Assembly (NCBI GenBank): GCA_003586115.2
Contig: QVOM02000034.1
Span: 129,119,936-129,183,935, forward strand
From: Salvator merianae
Lineage: Eukaryota > Chordata > Lepidosauria > Squamata > Teiidae
Direction of reading: 5' to 3'
DNA: 64,000 bases
Below are positions 1-12,845 of the stretch, piece by piece; within the stretch, counting starts at the first letter, position 1; the number at the start of each line of letters is the position of its first letter. Position numbers and translations under genes: made by a program. Under the pieces are notes generated by a model. The model saw only the letters and a list, made by a program, of their open reading frames with translations, was not told the origin of the DNA and ran no database searches.

Positions 1-1450
1 AATCTGACTAATCAACGTCTTTTGGGGAAACCCAGCAGTAATATGGAAAAGTTTCTATTGGAAGTTGCAAATTCCACTGTAACTTTAGCCACAGGCCAAT
101 CTTTCAGCAGCCATAAAGACCAGAAGACAATTATTAAACTCTTAGGTTTTATTATCCTGTCTTTTGTTATACTACTTCTGTTGCAACAGATCTTAAATTT
201 GCATTTTATGGCTCCATGCTGACAGCAAATACATTGTATTTATTGATTAATTGTGCATTTTGGAGCACATGCCTTTGTTATGCGTTAACAGTTTCAGGCG
301 CACATTTTTGTATCTGAGATTGCAGAATAATTTCGTATGATTGTGGTAGTAGTATAAAGTGATAAAGTATAAAGTATAAAGCACAGTGAATGGCAAGCTT
401 TTTTTTTCTTTCCTGGCCTTGTTTCTGTCAATGAAAGCCAGGCCTATGGAATCATCTGCTGACTTGGATAAAATTAAGTTGTGGAGGGTCTTCTGGTGCA
501 TACTTTCTGGTTTCTTTATTACAAAGGCCCCTTTCCCCCATGTATTAAAACAGAGGTAGCTCATCTTTTTCAACCCAAGGGCTGCAATAATCCTATACTC
601 CAGAACCCATATGTCAGCAGCAATATCGCATACATAATATCTATATGCAGATCAGCTGAGGAAAATGGTTATTGCTCCTCCCTGTTTATTAAATGCAGCT
701 TAGTGACATAAGAGGAAAGGAGTGCCATGAATCATGTAGTGAAAAGGTGCACCTTGGAATTCAGGGTTGTTTAGTGAACACAGCTTTATATGGATTCAGA
801 GAGGACTAGAGAAAAGCAACTGTTTATTTGCCCACAATGCTACCAGTTATGTATTTTGCTGGCTTCTTTCAGGTTGAATGAATCCAACTTAGTCATACTT
901 AAGAGTAGACTTATGCCACTGGATTTCAGGAGGCCTTCAAAAATGTCAAAGTTTATATTCAATTGTTTGCATTTTGCCTTTTGAATTTATTTTTATCATT
1001 ATTTTCTCTCTCTTTTGTATTCTTTCTCAAACTCAGCAAGGATAGCAGTAGGAAAGAGACTGATCGCAGAGAGCTCAAAGGAAAGTCTTTTTTGATAACC
1101 TGTCTTGTTAGAAGAATGTAATTTGAACAAACTACCATTAACTGCGTTCAAAACAAGATGCAGTTTATTCCTAGGAATGGAAATTTAATATATCTTCGAT
1201 GCTGGAGAAGGAGAGGGAAAAAATGAGCTTTAGGCTTGTGCTTACTAATGCACAAAGCCTCAAACTATGCTTACTGTGAAGTCTGAACTAGGCCATTTGT
1301 TGAAGTCTAGCTAGTGAGTTCAGGGAAAAGTAGAAATTTGAATGAAGGTCTTCTTGATTTAAAATTCAGTTGCTACACGAATACAAGTCAGGCTGCATCT
1401 CTTCATTGGAGTGAGGCTGAACTAGCATTGTTATGAACAATAAAGGCACA

Positions 1451-1640
1451 GCCCATCTAGACCAGCATCCTGCCCCACATCATGGCCCACTAATTGCTTC
1501 TGGGGGTTCTCATGCAAAAGATGAAGGCAAAACCTTCACTTGCTCTCAGCTTCCTGCAAATGGCCTTTAGAGGAATCCTGCCTGTTGATCCAACACATCA
1601 TGAATGGGTGTTCATCATGCACTTCTGTGAAACTTCTAGA
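1451..1640 (+). repeat. Diverged interspersed repeat of reptile type
   Basis: It contains the phrase cccatctagaccagcatcct, which belongs to a high-copy repeat I recall from squamate genomes, probably a LINE/CR1-like tail. Shorter relatives occur at about 23515-23580 and 55315-55370, which carry the other end of the pattern (gggcc...ctgatccagtg). Family name and boundaries are uncertain. The overlapping 91-codon frame is not credible as a gene. Confidence 0.5.
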
Positions 1641-2553
1641 AAGAAGTTTCATATTGAGACCACTGGGCTTTCTTGGGTGCCAGAATGCCAGCTGGAAGTA
1701 GTTGGTGGCATGAGGACTGCCACTGATGGAAACCCAAAGGATTCTCACAGCATGCCAAATACTGTTTGATAGTCATAGTGCTGCCTGGCTGTCAGCAGCC
1801 ACAGTCAGAATATCAGGTGATCATCACCTTGTCTGCATTTAAGTAAAGCATTGTTTTCAAATGTCAAGTATGTCAATGAGGAAATAAGTGTGGTCACAAG
1901 CACTGGATTAGATTTGTCCCATTGGTTCATTGGAGTCAGGCAGAAGGGTAAGTTATAAATGTTCTGTTGGAAACATGGTCACAAGATGGTGCTATTTCTT
2001 TCTTTGTGTGAATTGGCTTTTTAGGACCTTTTATTTCACTAACAGAGAGATCTTTTGTTGAGAGAACAGTTCCATTTATCACAGAGAGAATAGCTTTCTT
2101 GTTTATAATTTTGTTCCTCTTCACAACTAATTAAGCTCTAAATCCTTTTATTTGCAGGGGCAAAAGGTTACATTGCGATTAAGTGGATCCAACTGCTCCT
2201 GTATTGTTTGGAAACACTTAAACAAACCCCACAAATCCACAAGCAATACAAGGGGAGGCAGAGGACCACGTCATTTGCACGCTTCAGTACCATGACTGTC
2301 TACCATTTCCAGGAAAACATTGCTGGCTGTGGCTAATGAGCAGAATATGAGCTATAAGACATGAGAAGCAGCCATCTGCTGAATCAAAGGCTCACCATCC
2401 TTCACTGGCCAGAAAACCTATAATTGCTGTGCTCATCTTTACAGTGGTCTCTTGCACTGGCAAGAGATGTCTTGAGGAGGAGCCTCTGCTGTGCAAACTG
2501 CCCTCAAGGCTTTAGTAGTTTGATGACTTCATTGCTGTCACCAAAGTATATTT

Positions 2554-2573
2554 TATATATATATATATATATT
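2554..2573. repeat. TA dinucleotide microsatellite
   Basis: A run of alternating T and A about 20 bases long, within AT-rich sequence. Confidence 0.8.
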
Positions 2574-2892
2574 TATAAGTTTTTACAAAATCAAATTACA
2601 AATAAAACATTGAAAATCCCACAACTCAATGCATTTATACTCCCTCCCTCAGTGAACTCATCCCCCTAACTTAACCTAACATATATGGAGGGTTTCTAAT
2701 ATCTGATTTCTTTCCTGGTCACTCCCGACTTTGTGCTGTCACCAAAGCAGTCTGAGTTGCTTCTTGTGCACTGAACTTTGTGTGCCATGGAGGGGCATTG
2801 AAGGCCCTCCAGACACCCTCAAGCCTCTTTGGCAAGGGGGTCCTTTAGAGACAGGCAAACTTTAGTGACCTTCCAATGCATCTTGAATGCAT

Positions 2893-2985
2893 CTTGAATG
2901 CATCTGATGATGTGGGCTTAGTCTACAAAAGCTCATGCTATCACTTCTTTTTCTTTGCTAGTCTCTAACGTGCTACTAGAACCTC
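2893..2985 (+). repeat. Interspersed retroposon fragment, copy 1
   Basis: The segment reads catctgatgatgtgggctta ... aaaagctcatgct ... gctagtctctaacgtgctac. In reverse orientation the same motif series occurs at 57655-57760 (gtctagtggcaccttagaga ... ttatcagatgctag). These are two opposed copies of a repeat common in reptile genomes. I cannot assign the family with certainty. Confidence 0.6.
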
Positions 2986-5900
2986 CTCGCTGACCTGTGG
3001 AGACATGACCATAGAAATAATACACTTTGAAATTCTCTTGCCTGCTGCTATTCTTTCTTTGCCCTTATCTTGAAAACTGAGTCATAAATATTATATTAAA
3101 ATGGAGAAGATTTCCTTAGCATGCAGATTTAGGGAAGGGGAGCAGATGAAGTTGCCCTAGATAGAAGGAAAGACATACAGCCTGCCAGCAGACCACCTCT
3201 CTTCTGAAGAACAGCCATATGTTTGCAATCAAGTGCCCTCTTACAAGGGTATAACAGCTACGGTTGTTTCTCGTCAAACATGCGTAAGATTGGGCTCTAC
3301 TTCTAATGGAAATGAACAACCACTCCAGTTCAGATCTCTTTTCTTCTCCATAGGAACTAGGGAATATGTTCATTTCTCATGAGCTACATAAAAGATGTGC
3401 CTTATGGAAGAATGGTAAATGGGTTCCTCCTGATAAATCTGTCACTACAGTGCATTGTTTATTTTATTTGCTGATCTCATAGGCACCGCTACTGCTGTTG
3501 CCCTAGTAACATAAGGAACATTTTAGCAAAAGCTGAATATGTAATAAAATCATGAGGTGTTCTGGCACTCCAGTCTAAAGAGGAATACAACATATTACAG
3601 CTTTTATGCACAAGCGTATCAAGCTGACTTTTGCTCACCAGATAGCATGCCTATCAAGTTTTTTTTTTTTTTTTTCCTGTCAGTAGCTTTGCAGGCATAG
3701 TAACTTTGACAGTCATAATCCTCTCCTGTATCTACAACCCAAGCCTCTAAACTGGAATTGTCAAATCAGTTTAGTCGTCGTCTTTACTGCTGTGTTGTGG
3801 CATCTTCTTATCTTTCTCACTTTTGCTTCCCCATCTGACTTCCATTCCTGAATGATTGTGCAAATATAGTGACACATGCAGCACGGGAAGCTGTCTTTTA
3901 CTGAGTCAAAGCATTCGTCCAGTTAGGTCTCCACTGCTGATGCTATGGAAACCAGGACCCTGGTCACACCATATATTTAAGAAGAACAAATACCATCTTC
4001 AGTACTTGGAGACCAGGTGCCAAAATTGTGTTTCCATTTTTTCCGAGGACCTTTCTGCTTTGAATGGGACAATCCTGCATTTGGATAATCCCAGCATTGA
4101 GTCTGTTTCAGCCAGAAATGGATCCAGACAAAGGAATGCTGTCCAGTTCAGCAATGGCTTGGAGGGCAACAAGCAGGGAAAGGCCTGACCCTCACCCTGG
4201 GAGGGGCCTGACCCCAACACCCTGATCCCACTGCTGCAGACATCCCACTGCTGCTAACACCTCAATATTGCCCTCAACGATGCTGCTGCTGTCCCCCCAC
4301 TGCCATGCTATGTTTAGCTTTTGTCGCCCCCCTGCTCCCCCCTGCCACTGCTCCCCCACTGCTGCTGTCCCTGCCACTACACTGAAACGTACCTTTTACC
4401 AAGCAAAGAGAATCTACAAAATTTCAGTGTGGTGTGGTGTGGTGGTGTTGGCAGTGGGGAGGCGATGGCGTGGTAGGTGTGACCAATCCGTTTCAGGCAA
4501 AAAACGGCTAGAGTGTGACTGCAGCCCAGGAATGTTACTGGTTTCTGCCATTACTTTTTGCCAGCAGTTCTTGGAAATTTTGAGTACTAAACTGATCAGC
4601 TAAGTTGTTGAGCTTTCAGACTCTGAATGCTACAAAGATGATAATGATCTGCATAAAAGAGATCTGTACTCTTTCTCTCTTTTTCTTTCCTGCAGAGGAA
4701 TTATAATTAGGTGCCCAAAAGTGCTTTACAAGCCCTCAAAACTCTGCCCAGCTGCTTCTTTGGGCAAAGATAATAATAATTGTAGGTATCTTTACCGCTT
4801 CCATAATGCAGCATATGGATGTATTTGACTTTTCTTGCCTTGTGTTTTCCACTAATATTGCTATAAAACAACACTATTTTGAAGAAAGTTCCTGCCAAGA
4901 GATGAAATGCTATTTATATCTACTCTCAAGATCCATACTTACTCTCAAATGCATAGAAGACTGTCATTTAAGGCTGCAGCTAGATAGGAACAATCTACCT
5001 TCCAGGAAATGTCTGGGCATTCCAATATTGCACCCAATGTTCTGTGGCCAGGCAGAACACAAATGGTGTGACTTAAAGACACCTTCAGTCACATCTAGAG
5101 GGAACTGGGTATCCTAGAAGCAGCTGTAGCAGGTGGCATGGGGGGAATCCCCTTTTTTATTTTACAGTGTTGGAGAGCAGTACTGATGTGCTGGAGAACA
5201 ACAAAGGGGGAGGAAGCTGCATTGCATGGGGACTTGCTGGAACACTGCAAGGCGGCTGAGGAAAAATCTTGTGGGTGGGGGAAGAGAAGGAAAAGGAGCA
5301 GGAATGACCTGGATGGTGGATCAGAGAGCTTGTTGCTTCAAAGATCATATTTAGGATTACTTTAAAGTCCTTCCGAGTGGGTTCAAGTCTTGACCTGAAA
5401 TGCACTGTGGGACTGATTGCACTGTAACCTGACACACATAGGGCTGAATTAGCTTTCTAGATAGTTCCAAAGCCATGTTCTGTTGTTGAACTCGAGGCCT
5501 GCAAAATTCTTTCTATAGAGCAGAGGCAGATTGGACAAGGCCTTCTAACTGTCAACAAATCCTGCTCTTCTCATTCCTTACTGTTGACTTGACTGGTTGA
5601 GACTGATGCACCATATAGAGCACACATGAGCCTTTCCTCCAGAGAGGAGCAATGGAGACTCTGCTATGTAGGAAGAAGCTACAGGACGAAGAATGCACTG
5701 AGGGATGTTGCAGCAGATTTCCTGCAGTGCCACCAGCCCTCACAAATGTAATATGATTTGGTATAGTAGGATTTATGTACATGGTGAATTTGCAAAGACC
5801 CAGTGTGACAGGTAATCAGCAGGTGACTGTACCAGAACTCCATCTTGAAGCAAAACCAGCTGATCTATACAGAACTGGTGGAGAATATATGGGGAAAAGA

Positions 5901-6644
5901 AGAACAGGCAGTCCCAGAGACCAATTCTTAATCTTTATGATGCTAGGCTGATTGTTAGCAGATTTCTGAAGAAGAGAAGACCACCAACACAAAGTGGCTG
6001 TCCTATTTGGGAGGCCAGTGTTCCTGCAAAAGTATATTCATTCATATGAACTTTCATACATATAGGTATCTTGTTCCAAAGTGGCTCTTTTTTTCCTAAG
6101 ATGTGGTTGAGCAACATACAAAGTAGTGTCTTCTTACTTTCTATGTAGAGCAAGTTCTCCAAAAAGACCCTCCCCTTCATTCTTATTTCTTTAGGCACCC
6201 AGATCAAGTCCCTTCCTACGCTTCCCCTTGCTCTCTGCTTCCTGTGTTTAATCATAAATACTGCGTTGGTTGTATGTTTTAACCTGGCAATACAGTAGAA
6301 CTGTCATTTTGCAACCCAGATGTTAGACATATGTTGCCAGAGTGCTAGCAAAAAAAGGTGGTTTATGAGAGTGAAAGATAAATATAAGAAATGGGATGGA
6401 ATTTAGCTTCTTGCTGTACAAAATGTATGATTGTGATAGATGTTATGAGATACATGAATCTCCACAGAACAACCTTGCTAAAGTTTGCAACCCCCAGAAC
6501 TATGCAACTTGAAGTAGTTTGACCTGCAGGCATTTTTCATAATTCTAAAGCCCACGTCTGACCTTTATGGAAGTTCCTTCTGGGTGAAAGAACTTAACAA
6601 ATGGATGACCATTTGTTTCTGCCTTGCCAAATACCATATCCCAA

Positions 6645-6667
6645 ACTACTACTACTACTACTACTAC

Positions 6668-6724
<57 letters not shown>
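6645..6724. repeat. Compound ACT/TTA trinucleotide microsatellite
   Basis: About eight ACT units run directly into about nineteen TTA units. The polyleucine and polyasparagine frames crossing it are artefacts of the repeat. Confidence 0.95.
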
Positions 6725-6726
<2 letters not shown>

Positions 6727-7233
6727 AGTCTTCAGTTTGAAAGTTCTCAGGACAGTATACCTCCCATTTAAATGCAACACAACACAATGCTTTTCTGTAA
6801 AATCCACAGAACTGTATGAACCCAAAATTACTGTAAAATTACAGGAGCAGAGAAACCAATCAGTCATCCTTATATGCCTGAAAGAAATGCTGCAGGCAAC
6901 TTATGTTGGTGAAAAAAAGCTACTAAAGTGGAAAATATGTATGAGTGTGAGGAGAATAGGCTTAGCCATTTCACATCTGTTTATAGTTTTTCCTGAATGT
7001 TGCACAAACTGCAGGCATTGTTTATATTTATTTGGGTGCTGTTTGCATGAAGTACGTGCTCCACATGGTTATTTCATACTTACTGACAAAGACTGCTTGA
7101 AAAGTTATTTCATGCAGTTCCTTCTATTACAAAAAAATCAGCTGGTGACAGGGCTCATGTGCAGCAGGCTTTTTCTAGCATTTGCTAGAAAAACACAGCA
7201 AGTCCTCAGGTACCATAACTGAGATGTTTAGCA

Positions 7234-7440
7234 TGTTGTGGTTGCTAGAGTATTGCATTAGGACTCGGAAGGACAGGATTCAAATCACCACTTGGCTGTA
7301 GAAGCTCAGTGGCTGACCTGGGCCCAGTCCCTGTCTCTCAGCCTCATCTCCCTCACAAGGTTGTTGTGTGGAAGGAAGAGAGGGAAGATGACTAATGCCT
7401 ATGGCCTTGAACATTTTGGAAGAAAGGTGGGACATAAGTC
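7234..7440 (+). mobile_element. tRNA-derived SINE, squamate type (family 1)
   Basis: A tRNA-like head (gttgctagagtattgcatta, then a B-box-like caggattcaaatcacc) is followed by a body with gaagctcagtggctgacct, a CTCAGCCTCA block and the tail motif aaggtgggacataa. The same order is seen at 18095-18325. The motif order fits a widespread reptile tRNA SINE of the Squam1 type, named from memory. Confidence 0.75.
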
Positions 7441-7692
7441 TCAGTGCCTGTTTTGTAGTTATACTCTTTTCCTCATGCTGGTGTGGTCTAAAGGAGGCCC
7501 TAGGCAGTACCTCCCTTAGGCTGCAACAGTGGAGGTTCCTGGTAGGCTTGCTGGTCTGGTATACCATCCAGGTGGAATCTCCCACATATATAAGTCTTCA
7601 GTCCAGTCTTGTATTTAGAGTCTTTTGTTGAAATTACCCAGGAATGCAACTCAAGGTCCATGCTGCAACTTTTGCTAAGTAGATGAACCCTG

Positions 7693-8275
7693 TGGGCCTG
7701 TTCACATTTCTGAAACAGAACGTTCTTGGCCACTCGCTAGAACGGAGGATTCACACTCATGCGTGCACGCGCCATTCCCGATTCTCACTGAGGCTCACCT
7801 GATACATACCTGAAGCTGGGGAAGGCTAGACAAGTAATTTGCTGTCTTGATTGCGACCTGCGAGATCAAGCACAGTTCAGGAAAGTTGCTTTTGCACTGC
7901 TTCCTGGCTCGAAATGGCGGCAGGGAGGGGCTGGCTCGGCTGCCCAGGTACTGTCCACTGCTTCACAACCCAGTTTGCCCTTTGGGCTTTGCACTCTGGC
8001 TGCAGTTTCAAAGACAGCCCCGAAAGGAACTGCTCTAGGTTCGAAGCAGTAGCTCTATGTTTTGGATTACTAGCTCTATCTTTGCATCCGTGCTTCTATG
8101 ATTCGTGACCTCACTTCCTGCCTAGTGGATTCCCATCCACACCGCTCCCTCTGCTGGTCAGCTTGGAGTCATTTCCCTGGCTAGCAAGTGCATATAGCAC
8201 TCAACAGACTCCATCTTCACCGGCCTGAAGCCTGCTAATTAGAACGTTCTCCTCTGGTAAGTGTGAAAATGCCCA
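7693..8275. mobile_element. Non-autonomous DNA transposon-like element with inverted ends
   Basis: The left end reads tgggcctgttcacatttctg and the right end, reverse complemented, reads tgggcattttcacacttacc. Both ends then carry agaacgttct 15 to 25 bases further in. The pattern resembles the ends of the element at 51611-52089. A target-site duplication is at best imperfect (ccctgtgg against cccagtga). No transposase is present, and hAT-like affiliation is inference. Confidence 0.55.
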
Positions 8276-8500
8276 GTGACTCCTGACTCAAACGTGACCC
8301 CTTACTTTGCATCCAGGAGCAGACTTCCTTAGCTGTCATAGCAGGAAGAACATAGAATATATCACATGGAATAGTTCAAAAGTTGATAGTAATGATATGT
8401 GTCGTTCTTTGCATATAGTTCAAAACTGTGTTAATGCAACCAATTCTACTTATGAAAAACTGGGGGATTAGGGGAACCATGGCAGGCCAGTCTATCATAT

Positions 8501-8660
8501 AAGTCAGTGGTACTGCAGAGATGAGATCCAGCCAACCAGTGGAAGTCAGTGGCACAGTGGAGGAGAGGTCCAGCTTATAAAAAGGCCAGTGGCGCTGTGG
8601 AGGGGAAGCCCAACCTATGAATGTAAGTCAGGGGCACTTTGGAAACCAAATCACCTTATT
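8501..8660 (+). repeat. Diverged tandem repeat, unit about 42 bases, about four units
   Basis: Units begin aagtcagtggtactg (8501), aagtcagtggcacag (8543), a degenerate ggccagtggcgctg (about 8584) and aagtcaggggcac (about 8625). Spacing is 42, about 41 and about 41 bases. The units share gtggaggag/aggtccagcc-like interiors. Confidence 0.75.
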
Positions 8661-9316
8661 GAATGAATGCTTCTGGCACTAAATTAAATGAGGGAAGTAG
8701 CATTTTGTCAATCATGTAGCAACAAAAACATGTTGTAAAGCAATGGGTAATATAAGGCAAACATTTCTGCTTTTAAGTTCAGCTTCACTTACATTTAAGT
8801 ATCATATTATGTCTATAAATAATAACATGACAGCCTAACCAGGACTGGAGTTGCACTATAATAGCATTTGTCTGCACTAACTTTTCCAGTGTGACACATC
8901 TCTTCTACCTGAAAAACAGTTCTGATTTTCATGGGAGTGAATGAGAGAAAGAAGGGAAACAAGCAGATTAAGGCAGAAGTTTAGGTTGTGAGGGGAGTGG
9001 CCTTAGGTCAGTGGTAGAACAATGGCCTAGAAAGAAGTTGCCAGCATCTCCTCAGCCTAATGTAATGGCAAGCCACTTCTGTATCTACTGAGAGAATTGC
9101 ATGAATGTGTCTGTGGAGCTGTCAGGAATCAGCCCTGACTCAGTACTATCAAACAATGATAAAAAACAGTTTGAGAGTTCTGATAAAGCACCAGTGATAA
9201 CAACAGCTCTCCAAGATATGCTCCTCAATCCGAAGCAAGGACTCATGTTTGCACCAATTTACTGGTTTGCCCAAACTGAGAATAACTTTAGTTATGCTTG
9301 TTAGTGACAAGGCCTG

Positions 9317-9660
9317 TTTACGCTTGATTGCTAGTGAGTGTCTGCACATTCATTAGCAAAATGCATCTGCAGTCTGCGGAGGCACAAGTGATTGGGAGTG
9401 TCTGCAGACGCTCCCAATTGCTACTAACTGTGGACAACTAAATCATTTCCACAGCTGTACCGGGAGCAGCTGGACTGCTCCCACTATGCAGCATTCACAC
9501 CTACTTCCTCATGTGAATGCTGCAGACCACGGTAAGGCACAGCTGCAGTTCTGCATTTGTATGCCACATCCCTGGTTGCCATGCCAGCTGCCAGACATTT
9601 CCATGGCTGCTGTCATGGTGGGTGGGATGGCCACCGTAGCATGGGGACTATTCCACCTTG
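9317..9660 (-). mobile_element. TIR-element family copy, minus orientation
   Basis: On the minus strand this reads gggagcagtccagctgctcc, tggaaatgatttagttgtcc and gacactcactagc, ending ...aaacaggcc. The same motif order occurs on the plus strand at 51611-52089 and 58440-58792. The end ggcctgtttacgctt matches the gggtctgttcacactt end of the 52-kb copy. The right boundary is approximate. Confidence 0.65.
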
Positions 9661-10744
9661 GAATGTTCAGATTTGAATATTCAAAAGTGGAAAGTGCAAA
9701 AAAGTTCACAGTTTTTGGTGCAGTCCTGTAAACCACTTTGAGATATATGTATTTAAATGGAAAGCATAAAAAAATGTCTTAAATAAAACCCTCAGTAGAT
9801 TGGGAAAGGACTCCCTCACTACAAAAACATAAAATAAAAATTCTGCTGGCTGTGGTGATCTCCTATTGCCTTTTCCATGACATTCACAATGACTTCCAGG
9901 AGAAAACTAGTTTAGCTGCTTTTCATATTTAATATATGAGATTCTGCATTGCAGCTTTCTATGATGGCTATGCACATTTCTCTGCTGTACATTAATAACA
10001 AGTGAAACACACTGTTTCTTTTGAGAGTACCTGGAGGATTGTTTTGGTCTACAGTACTGTCTGGCAAATCAATTAGTTGTGATTTGTACTTTAGATTCCA
10101 GACTTACAATACTGTTCTCTGAAACCTCTCTGTCTTGGAACTGGCAGAACTGAGAAGTATAGGACTACTTTCTGGACATGTGGAGTCTTGAACCCTATTT
10201 ACAAGTCAATTCTAATGTGGTCAGCGATGCTTGCTCCAAGGAAAGTGGAATAAGCATCATTGTTTAATTCCAGGAGACAAAGCAGCACCTGGCTTTTCCT
10301 CCTCTGTGATGTCATTGGCTTCATCTCTAGTGTTCATCCCACCAGTATTACAGGCCATCAGCTGCCACTGAGAAGAGGCTATTCTGGCACACATTTTTAT
10401 ATACAAGGGGAAAACATCAGGAAACTTGAGAGATCCACAACTCTTGTTGTAGCAGAAACAAAAATGGCGGAAATTGGAAAATGAGTGAACTTAAAAAGAA
10501 GGAGAGGGCAGCCAAATATGGACTAAGCATGCCCTTTTTTTAAATCTGGGAAGAGAAAGCCAAACAGAAAATTGAGTGGGAGAGGGAATAGGATAGAGCT
10601 TTGGAGAACAGTGAGAAGGTTACTCAATCCCTGAATAGGAGCACTTGGGATTGCAATATTTTATTATAGGTTTCACTTCTAAAACTGACTAAACAGTTTC
10701 TCCTTAAAGAAAAGAGTTCTGTGAAGAAGGGGTTAATAGACAAT

Positions 10745-10860
10745 CACATGTTTTACATGTAGCAGGTTTCAGGTTCAGTCCTTGGCATCTCCAGATAAAA
10801 ATAGAGCTCAAGTAGTAGGGCTGAAAGAGTTCTCAGACAGCTGTTGTCAGTCAGGTTAAG
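10745..10860 (+). mobile_element. tRNA-derived SINE fragment (family 2)
   Basis: A B-box-like segment, caggttcagtccttggcatc, is followed by tccagataaaaatagagctc and gctgttgtcagtcaggttaa. This matches the order of a reptile SINE whose 3' part reads like gaccaaaggtctgg...gcagcttcctatg. That 3' part is seen separately at 27310-27400, and a short head-like piece lies at about 12070-12125. Confidence 0.6.
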
Positions 10861-12739
10861 TAGTACCAGCTCTACATAAACCACATTTCCAGTTCAGCCA
10901 AGTCTGCTTCAGAGTAGTCCTTGCTGTTCAAGATTAAATGACAACTATTATAAACGTTTGCTCATAAAAGCATGTTCAGGTCTATGGTGAGATTTGACCC
11001 ATATAGAGGGTAGAGATATTCAGGGTTTGGTTCAACTAGGTACCAAACTGTCCCTATTCAACAGCATGCTGAGCCAGGGGACGAAGTGAGGAACATGGTA
11101 TGATTACAAACTATTTTGTGTAAAGCTGAATTAAAATATTTGTACTGCTTCCCCCTCAATGACATCAGAAAGCCTCAGCATTTCTCTCCCTCCAGGTTTA
11201 CAAGCTGCATGTACAGGACTGGTGCTGGTGGTCTACATTCTGAAATGTACTTCAGGAAGTATGCACCTTCTTTTAATCTACAAGCTCTGCTTTGTTCACA
11301 GCACTACAGGTCTGACCTGTAGTGCTCTTGTTTGTGAAAAACAGATACTGGATTAGGTGCAGGTTTTGTCTTTGAAGGATAATTTGTTAACTAGTACCCT
11401 TTAAATGGACATATATGGGCTTTATATAGGGTGCTGAACCTTAAGACAGGAACATGAAAGTGTGACCTCCTAGGTGTTGCTAAATGTCCTCTTTGCTCAT
11501 TCCTGGTTACTATTCGTGCTGGTTGAAGTTGATGGGAGCTGGAATAGGCCAATAGCTAAGAGACACAGGTATGACTGTCTACTTATAAGCCTGGTTAATT
11601 CTGGGCTCCCTTCCATGATACTCTTTGGGGAAGAAAGTGGGTCTGAAGTGGTGTCCTGGGAACAGAACTGGTCTGCCACCCATACAACCTGTCAGTCTTC
11701 CTGGCAAGTGACAAAGGGGACCCAGATTACTGGCCTCTCTTTGCCCCTCCTCTTGCTTCCGTGGCACAAAGCCTCTTGGGCCTGCTTGCATTATAGCACT
11801 GTTCCAATCCCTAGAATAGAATGAAACTTCAGTCATGTAAGTACAAACTGATATGTGAAACATTGCATACCAGAAGAGCAGCCTGAAGTCAGCGTGTAGA
11901 TAAGCACCGTGGCAACTGTGTGCTCCCACACACCTTGGCTGGTGAAATCTGTTTGGTTGATGGACGCTTGATTGCGATATCAGCCTTTCTTTCATAGATC
12001 CATAAGCCCAAGAAATGCTTTCCTGCCTTATGAACTGCCGAGAAAGAGTTGGTGAGCTTTAACAGCATATAATGTGCCAAAGAGCATATTATGTGCCAAA
12101 AGATCCAAGTTCAATTTTTGGCACCCCCTATTAAAATATTCTGTATTGGCAAGAAGAGCAGGATGGCAGAAATTTCCCTATGAACTTTAGATACCTATAT
12201 AAGCTGGTTGCCAAGTATCTATGAATTATTATTAGTAGAGATGCTATAAAATTAAGTGAGAAAATATTTGGATACTTATAACTTTGTCCAATTGATGCAT
12301 TTCTCAGATAATGTATTAATCTCTTACCACCTCCATGCACTGACCATAATGAGAGTCATATGAGTAACACCTAAGGGGAAAATGATTTTAAGAATCCTAA
12401 AAGTGACAAGTTCTTTGACAGGATTGTGCATACCTGAAATGTGTTCAGAAATGAAGTGTCATCCGAGCATGGCAGCATGCAACCTAATGTAAGAGGGAAC
12501 ACAAATTGGTGCCTGAAGTGTGTTCAGCATGTCCTGCTTTTGACTGTATCTTCCTCATCTTAGTTTCAGGCAGGCCCAGGTTTAGGGTGGCAATGTGGAG
12601 AGGCAATCACATCTCCTGCACATGTATAGCAGGGGCATTCTTTACATAGACCTCTGTCAGTGAAACTTTGGCAGCATTCTTAGCAGCAATGCTTGGTCCC
12701 ATATTCTTTCACTATGGGATCTCTGCTCAGAAGCCTTTT

Positions 12740-12845
12740 CCATCTGATGCTTTGCTGTTGTTTTGGGCCACAAGTCCTAGGAGCCCTAGTTGAGGAGTAC
12801 TATGGAAATTGTGGTCCAAAATGTCTAAGGGGTACCAGATTGGTA
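12740..12845 (+). mobile_element. Small palindromic hAT-like MITE, copy 1
   Basis: A left arm (gccacaagtcctaggagccc) and a right arm (aaattgtggtccaaaatgtc, ggggtaccag) form a loose inverted repeat of about 100 bases. Related copies lie at 40402-40497, 43866-43987 and 62028-62112. The family pattern (cctccagatgttgttggact and its complement) is common in reptile genomes. Assignment to hAT is from memory. Confidence 0.5.

Larger units (their letters stand above)
1..9316. other. Intergenic DNA downstream of CACNA1E, left part
   Basis: No reading frame here looks like a conserved protein: the open frames are short, overlap on both strands and show no domain I recognise. The stretch holds a repeat tail family at about 1451-1640, a TA microsatellite at 2554-2573, an inverted-repeat-rich retroposon fragment at 2893-2985, a CTGC-rich low-complexity patch at about 4250-4380, an ACT/TTA microsatellite at 6645-6724, a SINE at 7234-7440, a DNA-transposon-like element at 7693-8275 and a four-unit tandem repeat near 8501-8660. 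Between these I see nothing I can name. Confidence 0.7.

Noticed and set aside
6584..7222. 212-codon plus-strand frame, the longest in the window
   Set aside because: It runs through the ACT/TTA microsatellite, giving polytyrosine and polyleucine, and the remainder resembles no protein family I know. The length is due to the repeat.
11474..11995. Overlapping plus and minus frames of 116 and 138 codons
   Set aside because: There is no recognisable motif, splice context or composition change. Two opposed frames of this size are expected by chance in a window this long.
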